Part shown: piece by piece, positions 8,597-17,731 of the stretch
Position numbering within the stretch: position 1 is the first letter of the stretch
Layout of the letters: each line of letters starts with the position of its first letter
Source: an uncultured Prevotellaceae bacterium
Lineage (GTDB): Bacteria; Bacteroidota; Bacteroidia; Bacteroidales; Bacteroidaceae
Reading direction: 5' to 3'
Length of the DNA stretch: 64,000 nucleotides
Assembly (NCBI GenBank): GCA_902799765.1
Contig: CADCBZ010000049.1
Coordinates: forward strand, 18,179-82,178
The notes under the pieces: generated by a model
Database searches by the model: none
Seen by the model: only the letters and a program-made list of their open reading frames with translations
Told to the model about the DNA's origin: nothing
Made by a program: the position numbers and the translations under genes

Positions 8597-9484
8597 TCAA
8601 AATTCTAGCTTGAAGTATCTGAGGAGGTCTTTATATTGGTCTTGGGCTGTGAGGCAGGTATCTGTTAGGTAGCCATCGATGTGGCCCCATTCCTTGAGAC
8701 CTCGATAATAGAATAGCTTGAGTTCGTCTGTGATGATAAAGGGGATGATGCCGTTTGCGAGACATTCCTTGAACATCACGAGACGTCCGACTCTGCCGTT
8801 TCCGTCCTGGAAAGGGTGAATCTGCTCGAAACGTACGTGAAAGTCAAGGATGTCCTCAAATGATTTTGGACGCTTTTGACGGTATTCAGCCAGCAAAGCC
8901 TTCAACCTTTTATGCACTTCCTCAGGAGGACAGGTATCAATGCCACCTACCTCATTGGGAAGGCGCTTGTAATCGCCTACAGCAAACCAGTCTTTTCGGC
9001 TATCTGAGGTTCCAGTCTTCAAAAGCAGATGAAGATGCTTGATAAAATCTTCATTGAGTCGTTCCTCAGCGTGATCGATGATATAGTCTATGCAACGGAA
9101 ATGGTTGACAGTCTCAACGATATCATCCACATTCACAGCACTATCCGTTATACCTATGGTATTCGTCTCAAAGATGTAGCGCGTCTGATCGTGTGTCAGT
9201 TTGCTACCCTCCATATGATTGGAGTTATACGTCAGATCGATTTGGGTGCGATGATAGATGCTGCCTTTCAGTTTTGATGCTTTCTGTTCTCTCAGCACTT
9301 TCAACAAAGGCATTATTTTCTCTTTGACTTTGCCTCGTTTGGGTAAAGTGGCATCAGCAGGGATGTTCCATGTTTTACCTGTCAGGAAAGCACCTTCGAT
9401 CTTTCCCTGGGCACAATAGTTGCGGGTTGTGCGCTCTGAGATACCATATTTCTCTGCAAACTGAATAACTGATATATACTCCAT
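8597..9484 (-). CDS. Fic family protein with N-terminal HTH
   Basis: A 295-residue Fic-domain protein, which transfers AMP or a similar group to hydroxyl side chains. The active-site motif HPFQDGNGRVGR is intact (near residue 215). SNHMEGS (about residue 90) fits the inhibitory motif S/TxxxE(G/N), placed before the Fic fold. Residues 1-45 resemble an excisionase/MerR-like helix-turn-helix (EYISVIQFAEKYGISERT), so the protein may repress itself. The start at 9484 was chosen because upstream in-frame codons fall inside the promoter and operator. It is convergent with cotH. Confidence 0.88.
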   Translation of the reverse strand: MEYISVIQFAEKYGISERTTRNYCAQGKIEGAFLTGKTWNIPADATLPKRGKVKEKIMPLLKVLREQKASKLKGSIYHRTQIDLTYNSNHMEGSKLTHDQTRYIFETNTIGITDSAVNVDDIVETVNHFRCIDYIIDHAEERLNEDFIKHLHLLLKTGTSDSRKDWFAVGDYKRLPNEVGGIDTCPPEEVHKRLKALLAEYRQKRPKSFEDILDFHVRFEQIHPFQDGNGRVGRLVMFKECLANGIIPFIITDELKLFYYRGLKEWGHIDGYLTDTCLTAQDQYKDLLRYFKLEF

Positions 9485-9493
9485 CTTTCTGTC

Positions 9494-9560
9494 TATCGGC
9501 AAGTTTGGAAGCCGATTCTTGCTGCAAAGATAGTGATTTTTGCCGATATCGGCAAGTTTA
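9494..9560 (-). promoter_or_regulatory. fic promoter with repeated TTGCCGATA operator
   Basis: The minus-strand -7 element TATCTTTG lies at 9525-9532. A perfect 16-bp palindrome TTGCCGATATCGGCAA (9540-9555) covers the region upstream of it, and a third half-site in the context AAACTTGCCGATA repeats between the start of transcription and the ATG (9494-9506). This arrangement fits autorepression by the HTH of the Fic protein. Confidence 0.6.
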
Positions 9561-9688
9561 TTCGTGGTTTTTTTGTTGGTGATGATGTCTTGGTGTAAAG
9601 GAATTATGCCTAAATTTAACACTTCGGAATGAGGTGTTCTAGGAGAAGGGTGGGAGAGGCTGCGGGCGAGAAGTAAGCAAACCAGGCG

Positions 9689-9767
9689 TTCCCAGTAAGG
9701 GAATATGCCGTTAGGTTATGGCGTTCTTACTGCATAGTTATGAAAAAATTGTTCCCATTAATGGGAA
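9689..9767. repeat. TTCCC...GGGAA inverted repeats
   Basis: The imperfect repeat TTCCCAGTAAGGGAA (9689-9703) and the perfect palindrome TTCCCATTAATGGGAA (9752-9767) resemble the TTCCCAnnnTGGGAA units found at 21251-21309. No gene is seen between 9485 and 10241. Confidence 0.55.
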
Positions 9768-9853
9768 AAAGTGCTAGATTTAAAGGTAAAAAGTGCCGGA
9801 ATTAATAGTAAAAAGTAACCAAACGAGGCATAAAAAGTTACTTTTCAAGGCGA
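9744..9853. repeat. 22-nt periodic array with A-tracts (five units)
   Basis: A5 tracts begin at 9744, 9766, 9788, 9810 and 9832, exactly 22 nt apart; the last four read AAAAAGT. The 15 nt between them are mostly unrelated. Phased A-tracts at about two helical turns would be expected to curve DNA, and the array could also be a row of protein sites. No ORF covers it. Confidence 0.6.
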
Positions 9854-9995
9854 TTTTCCGAAACTAAAAAAGAGGCGGTTTTATAAGTATCAGAGTGTCA
9901 GCGGCTTACAAAACAGGTCATAATTCGCGTATTTGAGACCTGAGTTCGGATTGGTGGATTCCGCGCGATTCTCAGGCATCGGTTTGTAAAGTTTG

Positions 9996-10123
9996 TTTGC
10001 TCGCTTATTCGTATCTCTGAGCTGCGCTCAATTTGCACTACCTTTGAGCTGTGCTCGAAGGTACTCACGCTCGAAAATACAAAAAAATCACGATTTATTT
10101 TGTATTTTGCTCGCTTATTCGTA
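9996..10123. repeat. repeated TTTGCTCGCTTATTCGTA and GAGCTG palindromes
   Basis: The 18-mer TTTGCTCGCTTATTCGTA occurs at 9996-10013 and 10106-10123. Between them lie the palindrome TGAGCTGCGCTCA (10018-10030) and a 23-nt inverted repeat (10040-10062, arms ACCTTtGAGC and GCTCgAAGGT). It looks like a small REP-type element that also supplies promoter sequence to the thiamin operon. Confidence 0.5.
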
Positions 10124-10129
10124 CCTTTG
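10099..10129 (+). promoter_or_regulatory. thiamin operon promoter
   Basis: TTTG (10099-10102), 19 nt, TACCTTTG (10122-10129), directly upstream of the TPP riboswitch. Confidence 0.65.
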
Positions 10130-10137
10130 CAGCCGAT

Positions 10138-10192
10138 TTCAAGGGGTGCCTGCGGGTGCAGGCTGAGATGATACCCTCTAACCTGATCCAAC
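10138..10192 (+). promoter_or_regulatory. TPP riboswitch (THI element), 3' part apparently missing
   Basis: The conserved THI-box segments are present in order: AAGGGGTGCC, a short stem, GGCTGAGATG, ATACCC, AACCTGATCC. The closing part of the element (usually TAATnCCnGCG followed by AGGGA, re-pairing with the 5' strand) is absent. The sequence runs straight into ACACACTTACCCCC. That absence fits the short deletions seen in nearby genes, so the aptamer as written may be non-functional. Control of thiamin uptake genes by TPP is the expected role. Confidence 0.8.
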
Positions 10193-10241
10193 ACACTTAC
10201 CCCCTTTACATTATTAAATAATTAAAGGTACAACAAAAGGT

Positions 10242-12510
10242 ATGAAAAGATTTGTTTTAGGAATGACTGCGCTGGTGTGCGCAGTGAGTATGGAAGCGTC
10301 GAAACCTCTGGTGTCGCCAGAGATTGATCCGAGTGAACTTGATACGCTCAAGTCAGTAGAGCTGCAGGGTGTGCAGGTGACCTCTACTCGTGCTTCGAAG
10401 AAGACACCTGTGGCTTACACCAACATGTCGAAGGAAGAGCTGAAGGCCGTGAACTTCGGACGGGATATCCCTTACCTGCTCTCGCTGACTCCCAGCATCA
10501 CGATGACCTCAGATGCTGGTAACGGCATCGGCTATACCTCGCTCCGTGTGCGTGGTACTGATCCCAGCCGTATTAACATAACTGCCAACGGCATCCCCGT
10601 CAACGATGCGGAGAGTGCCCAGCTCTATTGGGTGAATATGGGCGACTTCGCCAGTAGCGTGCAGTCGATGCAGATACAGCGTGGTGTGGGTACGTCAACG
10701 AATGGTGCAGGAGCCTTTGGCGCGACAATCAATATGCAGACAGAGAATATCGGCATGAAACCTTACTTCGGACTCGACCTCTCTGGTGGCTCCTACTATT
10801 CGCATAAGGAGACGCTGCGCTTCGGAACGGGTCTGCTCAAAGATCATTGGGGTATTCAGGGACGACTCTCGAACATCGGTTCGAAGGGTTATCTCGATCG
10901 CGCCTCCACGAAGTTGAACAGCTATTTCATTCAGGGTGGATACTTCTCTGACAATACTGTGGTGAAGTTTATCACCTGGAACGGCATTGAGGAGACCTAT
11001 CACGCCTGGAACTACACCTCGAAGTATGAGCAGAGCCTCTACGGACGCACCTATAACTCCTGTGGCGAGTATTACGACGAGCAGGGTAATGTGCATTATT
11101 ATGATGGACAGACTGACAACTACCATCAGCAGAACTATCAGCTCTTGTGGAACCAGCGCCTTTCACGCAATCTGAATCTGAATGTGGCTGGTCACTATAC
11201 CAAGGGAAAAGGCTATTACGAGGAGTACAAGACGGGGCGCAAACTTATTGAATATCTGCCTAACGGGTACTGGTTCGATAGCGGTTTTGGCGGCGACAAG
11301 CTGAAGAGCGACCTGATCCGCCAGAAGAAGATGGATAACGACTTCTTTGCTGTTGTGGCTTCGTTGATGTATAACAACCAGGATAACATCGAGGCGATCC
11401 TGGGTGGCGGATGGAATAAATATGACGGCGATCACTTCGGACTCGTGAAATGGGTGAAGAACGTGCCGCAAGGTTTGGAGCTGCTGCCCGACTACGAGTA
11501 TTATCGCAACAATGCCAAGAAGACCGACTGGAACATCTATGGCAAGGTGAACTATGAGTTCGTGAAGGGACTGAACGGCTTCCTCGACCTGCAGTATCGC
11601 CATATCGGCTATCGGATGCAGGATCCACGACGAGTTCAACTTCTTCAATCCGAAGTTTGGCCTGAACTACGACATCACGCCTCATCATAAAGTCTATGCC
11701 TCGTATGCCATCGCCCATAAGGAGCCGACTCGTAATGACTATGAGGATAATATTGGCACAGATCTGAAGGCTGAGCGGCTGAACGATCTGGAGGTCGGTT
11801 ATAAGTTCCTGAGTGCGACATTCTCTGCTGGTGCTAATCTCTATTGGATGAGTTATAAGGATCAGTTTGTACTGACTGGTGAACTGAATCATATCGGAGA
11901 GCCTATCGCCAAGAACGTAGGTAAAAGTTATCGTCTGGGTGTCGAACTGGAGGCTGCTTGGAAACCTATCGACTGGTTCCGCTGGGATGCCAACGCCACC
12001 TTCTCGAAGAATCGTGCGGAGAACTGGGAGGTGACGCTGATGGACGGCTCTGTGGAGAGTCTTGGTGACACCCCGCTGTCGTTCTCTCCCAGTGTGATCT
12101 TCAATAATATCTTCAACTTCGAGTATAAAGGCTTGACGGCCAGTATCCAGAGCCAGTATATCGGTGAACAATATCTGACAAACACAGGCTTCAAGAGTTA
12201 TCAGACGCTCGATGACAATGGCAAACCCATCGATGTCAGTATGATACTCGACGGACATTTTACCACCAATATCGACCTCAGTTATACGTTCAGTATGAAG
12301 CAGTTAGGTGTGAAGGACCTCACCGTTGGCATCAGTCTCTACAACATCTTCTCTGCCAAATTTGACAATAACGGTTGGGCAGCACCTGCCTTCACCAAGG
12401 AGAATGGCAGACTGATTGCTACAGGCTGGGATACCTCCGACCAGTATGAGGCAGGTTTCGCACCCTCGGCTCCATTCAATGCGATGGCACATCTGTCAAT
12501 CAATTTCTAA
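10242..12510 (+). CDS. TonB-dependent outer-membrane receptor, probable thiamin receptor, frame-disrupted
   Basis: Outer-membrane beta-barrel transporter. The N-terminal signal is MKRFVLGMTALVCAVSMEA; the plug domain follows (LQGVQVTSTRASKKTPVAYT, YTSLRVRGTDPSRINITANG), then barrel strands. At 11626-11631 the frame breaks after YRMQDP. The barrel resumes in another frame with DEFNFFNPKFGLNYDITPHH and runs to the C-terminal AHLSINF, ending in aromatic F as expected. The missing piece is probably an extracellular loop segment of a few dozen nucleotides. Its place behind a TPP riboswitch and ahead of pnuT and a thiamin pyrophosphokinase indicates uptake of thiamin or a precursor. Confidence 0.87.
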
Positions 12511-12511
12511 A

Positions 12512-13074
12512 ATGCTGGAATTTCTAAGCGGGCATTGGCTCGACATATTGACAACGGTACTCGGCCTGATCTACATCTGGCTCGAGTATCGTGCGTCTAT
12601 AGCCCTCTGGGTTGTAGGCATCATCATGCCTGCTCTTGATATCTAATGGCTTGTTACTACACGTTGGCTGCCTTTTATGGCTTCTATGTCTGGAAGTTCA
12701 AAAAGACCAGGAAACTGAAACAGGAACTGCCCATCATCCACATGCCAAGAAGACAGTATCTGCCTGCAACGGTGTGCTTCTTTCTGGCCTGGGGAGCCAT
12801 CTATTACATCCTGATCACATGGACCAACTCCACTGTGCCCGTACTCGATTCGTTTACCAATGCCTTGTCTTTCATCGGCCTCTGGGCCTTGGCACGTAAG
12901 TACCTTGAACAGTGGTTGTTCTGGATGGTGGTCGATGTCGTATGTTGTATGCTTTATGTCCAAAAGGGTATTCCTTTCAAGGCAGGACTCTACGGACTAT
13001 ATGTCCTTATTGCCATTGCTGGCTATTACAAGTGGAAGAAGATGACCAAAATTACCAAGTATGAACGAGTTTGA
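12512..13074 (+). CDS. pnuT: PnuC-family thiamin transporter (PnuT), frame-disrupted
   Basis: Inner-membrane PnuC-type facilitator; in Bacteroidota, members in TPP-controlled operons carry thiamin. The first 44 residues (MLEFLSGHWLDILTTVLGLI to IIMPALDI) end at a frame break at 12643-12646, after which MACYYTLAAFYGFYVWKF resumes. The usual family sequence between these points is about 13 residues, so about 37 nt are missing. The C-terminal half keeps WGAIYYILITWTN and the helical run to YYKWKK. It starts 1 nt after the receptor stop and overlaps the kinase gene by 14 nt. Confidence 0.83.
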
Positions 13075-13675
13075 TGCTGTTATTCTGGCCAATGGCGCGT
13101 TTCCGACAGCTGACGAGCCGTTGAGACTATTGCGCGAAGCCCGTTTTGTGGTATGTTGTGATGGTGCAGCCCGTCACTGGCCGCAGTGCGATGCCATCGT
13201 TGGAGACGGCGACTCAGTACCAGAGGCTCTGAGGGATCGTCTGATTCAGATCGAAGAACAGGAGGACAACGACCTGACTAAAGCGACGCGTTACTGTCTG
13301 TCGAAGGGTATGCGGCGTATCGCCTATCTGGGTTCAACAGGGAAGCGTGAGGATCATACGTTGGGGAATATCTCATTGATTGCCAGATATAAGCAGGAGA
13401 TGGGTGTCGAGCCCTTTCTGGCTACGGATTACGGCTGGTTTGTCGTAGCGGAAGGCGAGTCGTCATTCGATTCATTCAAGGGTCAACAGGTTAGCATTTT
13501 CAACATGACTTGCAATGCGCTTTCTTCTGAAGGCCTTCTCTGGCAAGCCTATCCTTATAGCCAGTGGTGGCAAGGTACCCTGAACGAGTCGGCAGGTGAC
13601 TCTTTTACGCTGAAAGGTGACGGTTTTTATCTGGTATATCGAACCTATCAGGCTAAGGAGACAGCCCTAAAATGA
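13061..13675 (+). CDS. thiamine diphosphokinase
   Basis: A 204-residue cytoplasmic enzyme that transfers pyrophosphate from ATP to thiamin, giving TPP. Motifs seen: CCDGAARHW, AIVGDGDSVP (metal-binding DGDS), EDNDLTKATRYC and LGSTGKREDHTLGN, all typical of the TPK catalytic domain. The C-terminal TPK-binding region is shorter but present. It is the last gene of the riboswitch operon, so uptake and trapping of thiamin are made together. Confidence 0.9.
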   Translation: MNEFDAVILANGAFPTADEPLRLLREARFVVCCDGAARHWPQCDAIVGDGDSVPEALRDRLIQIEEQEDNDLTKATRYCLSKGMRRIAYLGSTGKREDHTLGNISLIARYKQEMGVEPFLATDYGWFVVAEGESSFDSFKGQQVSIFNMTCNALSSEGLLWQAYPYSQWWQGTLNESAGDSFTLKGDGFYLVYRTYQAKETALK

Positions 13676-13692
13676 AAATAATCCTTAGATAA

Positions 13693-13724
13693 TTTGGCTA
13701 TCTGCATCATTTTACGTACTTTTG
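13693..13724 (+). promoter_or_regulatory. promoter of acyl-CoA ligase operon
   Basis: TTTG (13693-13696), 20 nt, TACTTTTG (13717-13724), 22 nt before the ATG. Confidence 0.65.
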
Positions 13725-13746
13725 CAGCGGATTAACGAAAGTAGAT

Positions 13747-15521
13747 ATGCAGACGAACAGTCACTTATCTCGTCTGATTCATGATCAGGCGAAGAAATAT
13801 GGCGACCGCGAAGTACTGATCTATAAGGACTTTGGTGGGTCGGAGTGGAAATCATATTCCTGGAACCAGTTCTCGGATATGGTGAAGAGGGTGTCGAACG
13901 CTCTCTTGAACCTTGGAGTGAAGGTACAGGAGAATGTTGGCGTGTTCTCACAGAACTCCGTTCAGTATCTTTTCTGTGACTTTGGTGCATGGGGCATCCG
14001 TGCCGTCACTATCCCCTTCTATGCCACCAGCTCTGAACAGCAGATCCAGTTTATGATCAGCGACGCGAAAATGAGATTCCTTTTTGTAGGTGAGCAGGAT
14101 CAGTATGACAAGGCGCGTCGTGTGGTATCGATGTGCCAGACGTTGGAGCGCATCATCGTCTTCGATCGTAACGTTAAGCTCTCTGCCCAGGATTCGAATG
14201 CGATGTACTTCGACGACTTCCTGAAGTTGGGTGAGAACTATCCCCGTCAGTCGGAAGTGGAGCAGTTGCAGGTGCAGGCTTCGATGGATGATATTGCCAA
14301 TATCCTCTATACCAGTGGTACAACAGGCGATTCGAAAGGTGTGATCCTGACATGTGGACAGTATTATGCCGCTTTTGAAGCCAATAATAAGTGTGTGCCT
14401 GTGGGTGAGCAGGATCGCGTGTTGAACTTCCTGCCGTTTACGCATATCTTCGAGAAGGGCTGGAAGATCCTGTGTCTGACAGAGGGTGCCCGTCTGATTG
14501 TGAACACCTATCCTCAGGAGGTACAACAGTCGATGCGCGAGACGCATCCGACTTGTATGTCGTCTGTGCCCCGTTTCTGGGAAAAAGTCTATATCGGTGT
14601 ATTGGAGAAGATCGAGAGTGCCAGTACGATGCAGCGTAAACTCTTCCTGCATGCCCTGAGTGTAGGTAAGAAACATAATATCGACTATCTGTCAAAGGGT
14701 AAGCGTCCGCCGTTGGCCCTGCATCTGGAATATGAGATGTTGAATCGTACTGTATTCTCACTGGTGCGTAAGGAGTTGGGGCTGGAGAATGCGCATTTCT
14801 TCCCCACAGCTGGTGCTACCGTTAATCCGAAGGTGGAGGAGTTTGTACATGCCATCGGCCTGAATATGGTGGTGGGCTATGGTCTGACAGAGAGTCTGGC
14901 CACTGTAAGTTGTAACCATCTGGGTGAGCCTTTCACTGTGGGTGGTTTAGTGACGAGGGTGAGGTCCTGCTGAAGGGTCCGACGATCACCAGAGGCTACT
15001 ACAACCGTGATGATCTGACCAAAGAGGCCTTTACAGAGGACGGCTATTTCCGTACAGGTGACTCTGGCTATCTGAAGGATGGCGAACTCTTCCTGAAGGA
15101 GCGTATCAAGGATCTTTATAAGACCTCGAATGGTAAGTATATCGCACCACAGATGATTGAGTCGAAACTGTTGGTTGATAAGTACATCGACCAGATCTGT
15201 ATTATCGCAGACCAGCGTAAGTTCGTGTCGGCTCTGATCATTCCTGTCTATTCACTGCTGGAGGAGTATGCCCGTGAGCATCAGATCCCGTTCGAGACCC
15301 GTGAACAGCTCTGTGCCGATCCGAAGATCATTGCGATGATGAAGGAGCGTATTGACACACTGCAGCAGCAGCTGGCTCACTACGAGCAGATCAAACGCTT
15401 CACTTTGTTGCCTCAGAATTTCACGATGGAACGTGGTGAACTGACGAACACACTGAAGATCAAGCGTCGTGTATTGAACCAGAATTACGCCAGGGAGATT
15501 GATGCGATGTACGCAGAGTAA
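13747..15521 (+). CDS. AMP-dependent long-chain acyl-CoA synthetase, frame-disrupted
   Basis: Acyl-adenylate-forming ligase that activates fatty acids with ATP and CoA. The P-loop-like motif ILYTSGTTGDSKGVIL (near residue 185), the PFTHIFEKGW segment and GYGLTESLATVS (A5) are intact. After GEPFTVGG the frame shifts at 14944-14951, then DEGEVLLKGPTITRGYYNRDD resumes and includes YFRTGDSGYLKDGELFLKER (A7/A8) and the final catalytic-lysine region GELTNTLKIKRR. About a dozen residues usual at the break are missing. It heads a run with prfB (21-nt gap). Confidence 0.88.
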
Positions 15522-15542
15522 TTTTAAGATTAGAGGAAATAG

Positions 15543-16667
15543 ATGATTACACAAGACCAACTGAAGGATGTGCTGGAGCGCGCTGATGCGCTGCACCGCT
15601 ATCTGGAAATTGATAAGAAGAAGATAGAATACGAAGAGGAAGACCTCCGTACGCAGGCACCTGACTTCTGGGAAGACCGTCAGCGTGCTGAAGAGCAGAT
15701 GAAGAAAGTGAAAGGCATCAAGAAATGGCTTGATGGCTATAAGGAAGTACGGACGATGGCTGACGAGTTGCAGCTGGCCTTCGATTTCTATAAGGACGAG
15801 ATGGTAACAGAGGAAGAGGTGGAAGCCGATTATGCCAAAGCCATCAAGGCCATTGAGGATCTGGAGCTGAAGAATATGCTTCGTCAGAAGGAAGACCCGA
15901 TGGAAGCCGTCCTGAAGATCAATAGTGGAGCTGGTGGTACTGAGGCACAGGACTGGGCTTCGATGCTGATGCGTATGTATATGCGTTGGGCAGAGGCTCA
16001 TGGCTATAAGGTGACCATCTCCAACCTGCTCGATGGCGATGAGGCAGGTATCAAGAGTGTGACAATGCAGATAGAGGGGGGCGATTATGCCTATGGCTAT
16101 CTGAAATCGGAGAATGGCGTCCATCGTCTGGTACGTGTATCGCCTTTCAATGCTCAGGGTAAGCGTATGACCTCCTTTGCGTCAGTCTTTGTGTCGCCTC
16201 TGGTAGATGATACGATTGAGGTCTATGTCGATCCTGCCAAACTCTCTTGGGATACGTTCCGTTCCTCAGGTGCTGGTGGACAGAATGTGAACAAGGTGGA
16301 GTCGGGTGTACGTCTGCGCTATTGGTACACAGATCCGGATACAGGTGAGGAAGAGGAAATCCTCATTGAGAATACGGAGACCCGTGACCAGCCCAAGAAT
16401 AAGGAGCGTGCTATGACCTTGCTGAAATCTCAGCTCTACGATCGCGCCATGAAAAAGCGTCTGGAGGCTCAGGCAAAGATTGAGGCTGGTAAGAAGAAGA
16501 TCGAGTGGGGCAGTCAGATCCGTTCCTATGTCTTTGATGATCGTCGTGTAAAAGACCATCGTACGAACTATCAGACGACAGATGTCGATGGTGTGATGGA
16601 TGGTAAGATCGACGAGTTTATCAAGGCTTATCTGATGGAGTTCCCTGTAAATGACGAAGAACAATAA
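15543..16667 (+). CDS. prfB: peptide chain release factor 2
   Basis: A 374-residue class I release factor recognising UGA/UAA. The N-terminal helical domain is followed by the GGQ catalytic loop in RSSGAGGQNVNKVESGVRLR (about residue 240) and the SPF stop-recognition tripeptide in VRVSPFNAQGKRMTSF. The gene is a single uninterrupted frame, so the autoregulatory +1 frameshift site common in prfB is not present near the start. One extra Gly (IEGGDYAYGY) is noted. It is probably co-transcribed with the acyl-CoA ligase upstream and the small membrane protein downstream. Confidence 0.95.
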   Translation: MITQDQLKDVLERADALHRYLEIDKKKIEYEEEDLRTQAPDFWEDRQRAEEQMKKVKGIKKWLDGYKEVRTMADELQLAFDFYKDEMVTEEEVEADYAKAIKAIEDLELKNMLRQKEDPMEAVLKINSGAGGTEAQDWASMLMRMYMRWAEAHGYKVTISNLLDGDEAGIKSVTMQIEGGDYAYGYLKSENGVHRLVRVSPFNAQGKRMTSFASVFVSPLVDDTIEVYVDPAKLSWDTFRSSGAGGQNVNKVESGVRLRYWYTDPDTGEEEEILIENTETRDQPKNKERAMTLLKSQLYDRAMKKRLEAQAKIEAGKKKIEWGSQIRSYVFDDRRVKDHRTNYQTTDVDGVMDGKIDEFIKAYLMEFPVNDEEQ

Positions 16668-16686
16668 CTAATAATAAATTACGATT

Positions 16687-16845
16687 ATGGCACAAATTGC
16701 AAAAGCGACAAAGTCAACCGCTAAGAAAGTGGCTTATGAGAAGAAGCAGGAAGAAGGTGGCAAGAAGGTTCTGGAGTGGATCTTCGGCGTACTGATTGTA
16801 CTGGCAGTCCTGTTTGTTATCTATTCTATCTGGATTGTTGCCTAA
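16687..16845 (+). CDS. small single-pass membrane protein
   Basis: A 52-residue protein. A basic soluble start (MAQIAKATKSTAKKVAYEKK) is followed by one hydrophobic helix (WIFGVLIVLAVLFVIYSIWI). It lies 19 nt after prfB and 3 nt before the CYTH gene, so it is probably in the same transcript. The function is unknown. Confidence 0.6.
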   Translation: MAQIAKATKSTAKKVAYEKKQEEGGKKVLEWIFGVLIVLAVLFVIYSIWIVA

Positions 16846-16848
16846 GGC

Positions 16849-17304
16849 ATGAGTGGACTGGAGATAGAACGTAAGTTTCTGGTCCGTCATGCAGATTATA
16901 AAAGGCAGGCTTTCAGTAGCAGCCACATCCAACAAGGTTACATCTGCAGTAGTCACGGACGCACTGTCAGACCTTCTGATGAAAAGGGTATGAGCCGTTA
17001 TGAGTTTGAGAAAGAGATTACGCTCGAAGAGGCTCAGGAGTTGATGAAACTCTGCGAACCAGGTAGTATCGACAAGGTGCGCTATCTGGTGAAGAGTGGT
17101 TCACATACCTTCGAGGTTGATGAGTTCCATGGTGAGAACGAAGGTCTGGTGATGGCTGAGGTGGAGCTCCAGTCAGAAGAAGAGCCCTACGAAAAGCCCG
17201 ATTTCATTGGAGAGGAGGTCACTGGTGATCGCCGTTATTACAATGCTTATCTGACAAAATGTCCATTTACCTCCTGGCCAGAGCATAAATCAGTAGACCG
17301 ATAA
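16849..17304 (+). CDS. CYTH-domain protein with in-frame internal deletion
   Basis: Triphosphate-tunnel-type CYTH protein. The opening MSGLEIERKFLV gives the EIERKF signature. YRYLVKSG-type and VDEF...VMAEVELQSEEE segments follow. Immediately after GRTVR (16968-16973) the expected VRIR...LTIKG segment, about 14 residues supplying conserved Arg and Lys of the tunnel, is missing, and PSDEKGMSRYEFEKEI follows directly. The reading frame is kept. If real, catalysis would be lost; it matches the size of the neighbouring out-of-frame deletions (about 42 nt). The last 38 nt overlap the convergent VanZ gene. Confidence 0.82.
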   Translation: MSGLEIERKFLVRHADYKRQAFSSSHIQQGYICSSHGRTVRPSDEKGMSRYEFEKEITLEEAQELMKLCEPGSIDKVRYLVKSGSHTFEVDEFHGENEGLVMAEVELQSEEEPYEKPDFIGEEVTGDRRYYNAYLTKCPFTSWPEHKSVDR

Positions 17305-17659
17305 CGGCTGCAAGGGTGATGCCTGTGCTGTTGGCTGCCAGATCAAGCCATTCCCCACTTCTTGTTCCCCCTGTACAGTATTCTTGTAGCAGTTCGATGA
17401 TGCCGCTCATGGCGACAGGCATCAGCCATGCCCAGAAGAAGAGCTTTTCGTAGTCAGGCGACTGATGTTTCCGGATGTATTCTATCCATAGCACGGTGAA
17501 GGTGCCTCCATACATGATGATATGTACCCATTTGTCAATGAATTCCACATTGTCGAGTGGTGTCTCTGGAAAAAAAGGAACAAAGGAAAGAATCCATATC
17601 AGTGCGATACAGAAGACTGAAAACGGGTATTTTCTCAATAAATGAAACAAAAAATGCAT
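17267..17659 (-). CDS. VanZ-like membrane protein
   Basis: A 130-residue protein with about four membrane helices. It shows the VanZ-like pattern DKWVHIIMYGGTFTVLWIEY, WLMPVAMSGIIELLQEYCTG and RSGEWLDLAANSTGITLA; the E-L-x-Q and D-x-x-A-N-x-x-G motifs are conserved. The molecular function of this family is not established outside teicoplanin resistance. It is convergent with, and overlaps, the CYTH gene, and is divergent from the symporters. Confidence 0.82.
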   Translation of the reverse strand: MHFLFHLLRKYPFSVFCIALIWILSFVPFFPETPLDNVEFIDKWVHIIMYGGTFTVLWIEYIRKHQSPDYEKLFFWAWLMPVAMSGIIELLQEYCTGGTRSGEWLDLAANSTGITLAAVIGLLIYALARR

Positions 17660-17679
17660 ATTTACTTAAAATTTTGCTG

Positions 17680-17707
17680 CAAAATTAAGAAATAATTTAT
17701 ACTTTTG
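17680..17707. promoter_or_regulatory. divergent promoters vanZ / symporter
   Basis: Minus-strand -7 TAATTTTG at 17680-17687 serves vanZ, and plus-strand TACTTTTG at 17700-17707 serves the first symporter. Confidence 0.55.
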
Positions 17708-17731
17708 CAACGAATTATGAGAAAAGTGCAT

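Noticed and set aside
9744-9853. 22-nt periodic arrays as CRISPR
   Set aside because: Units are far too short, have no 25-35 nt spacers, and no cas genes are nearby.
15543-15640. prfB +1 frameshift site
   Set aside because: The gene is one continuous frame and no in-frame UGA with a CTT slip occurs near the start.
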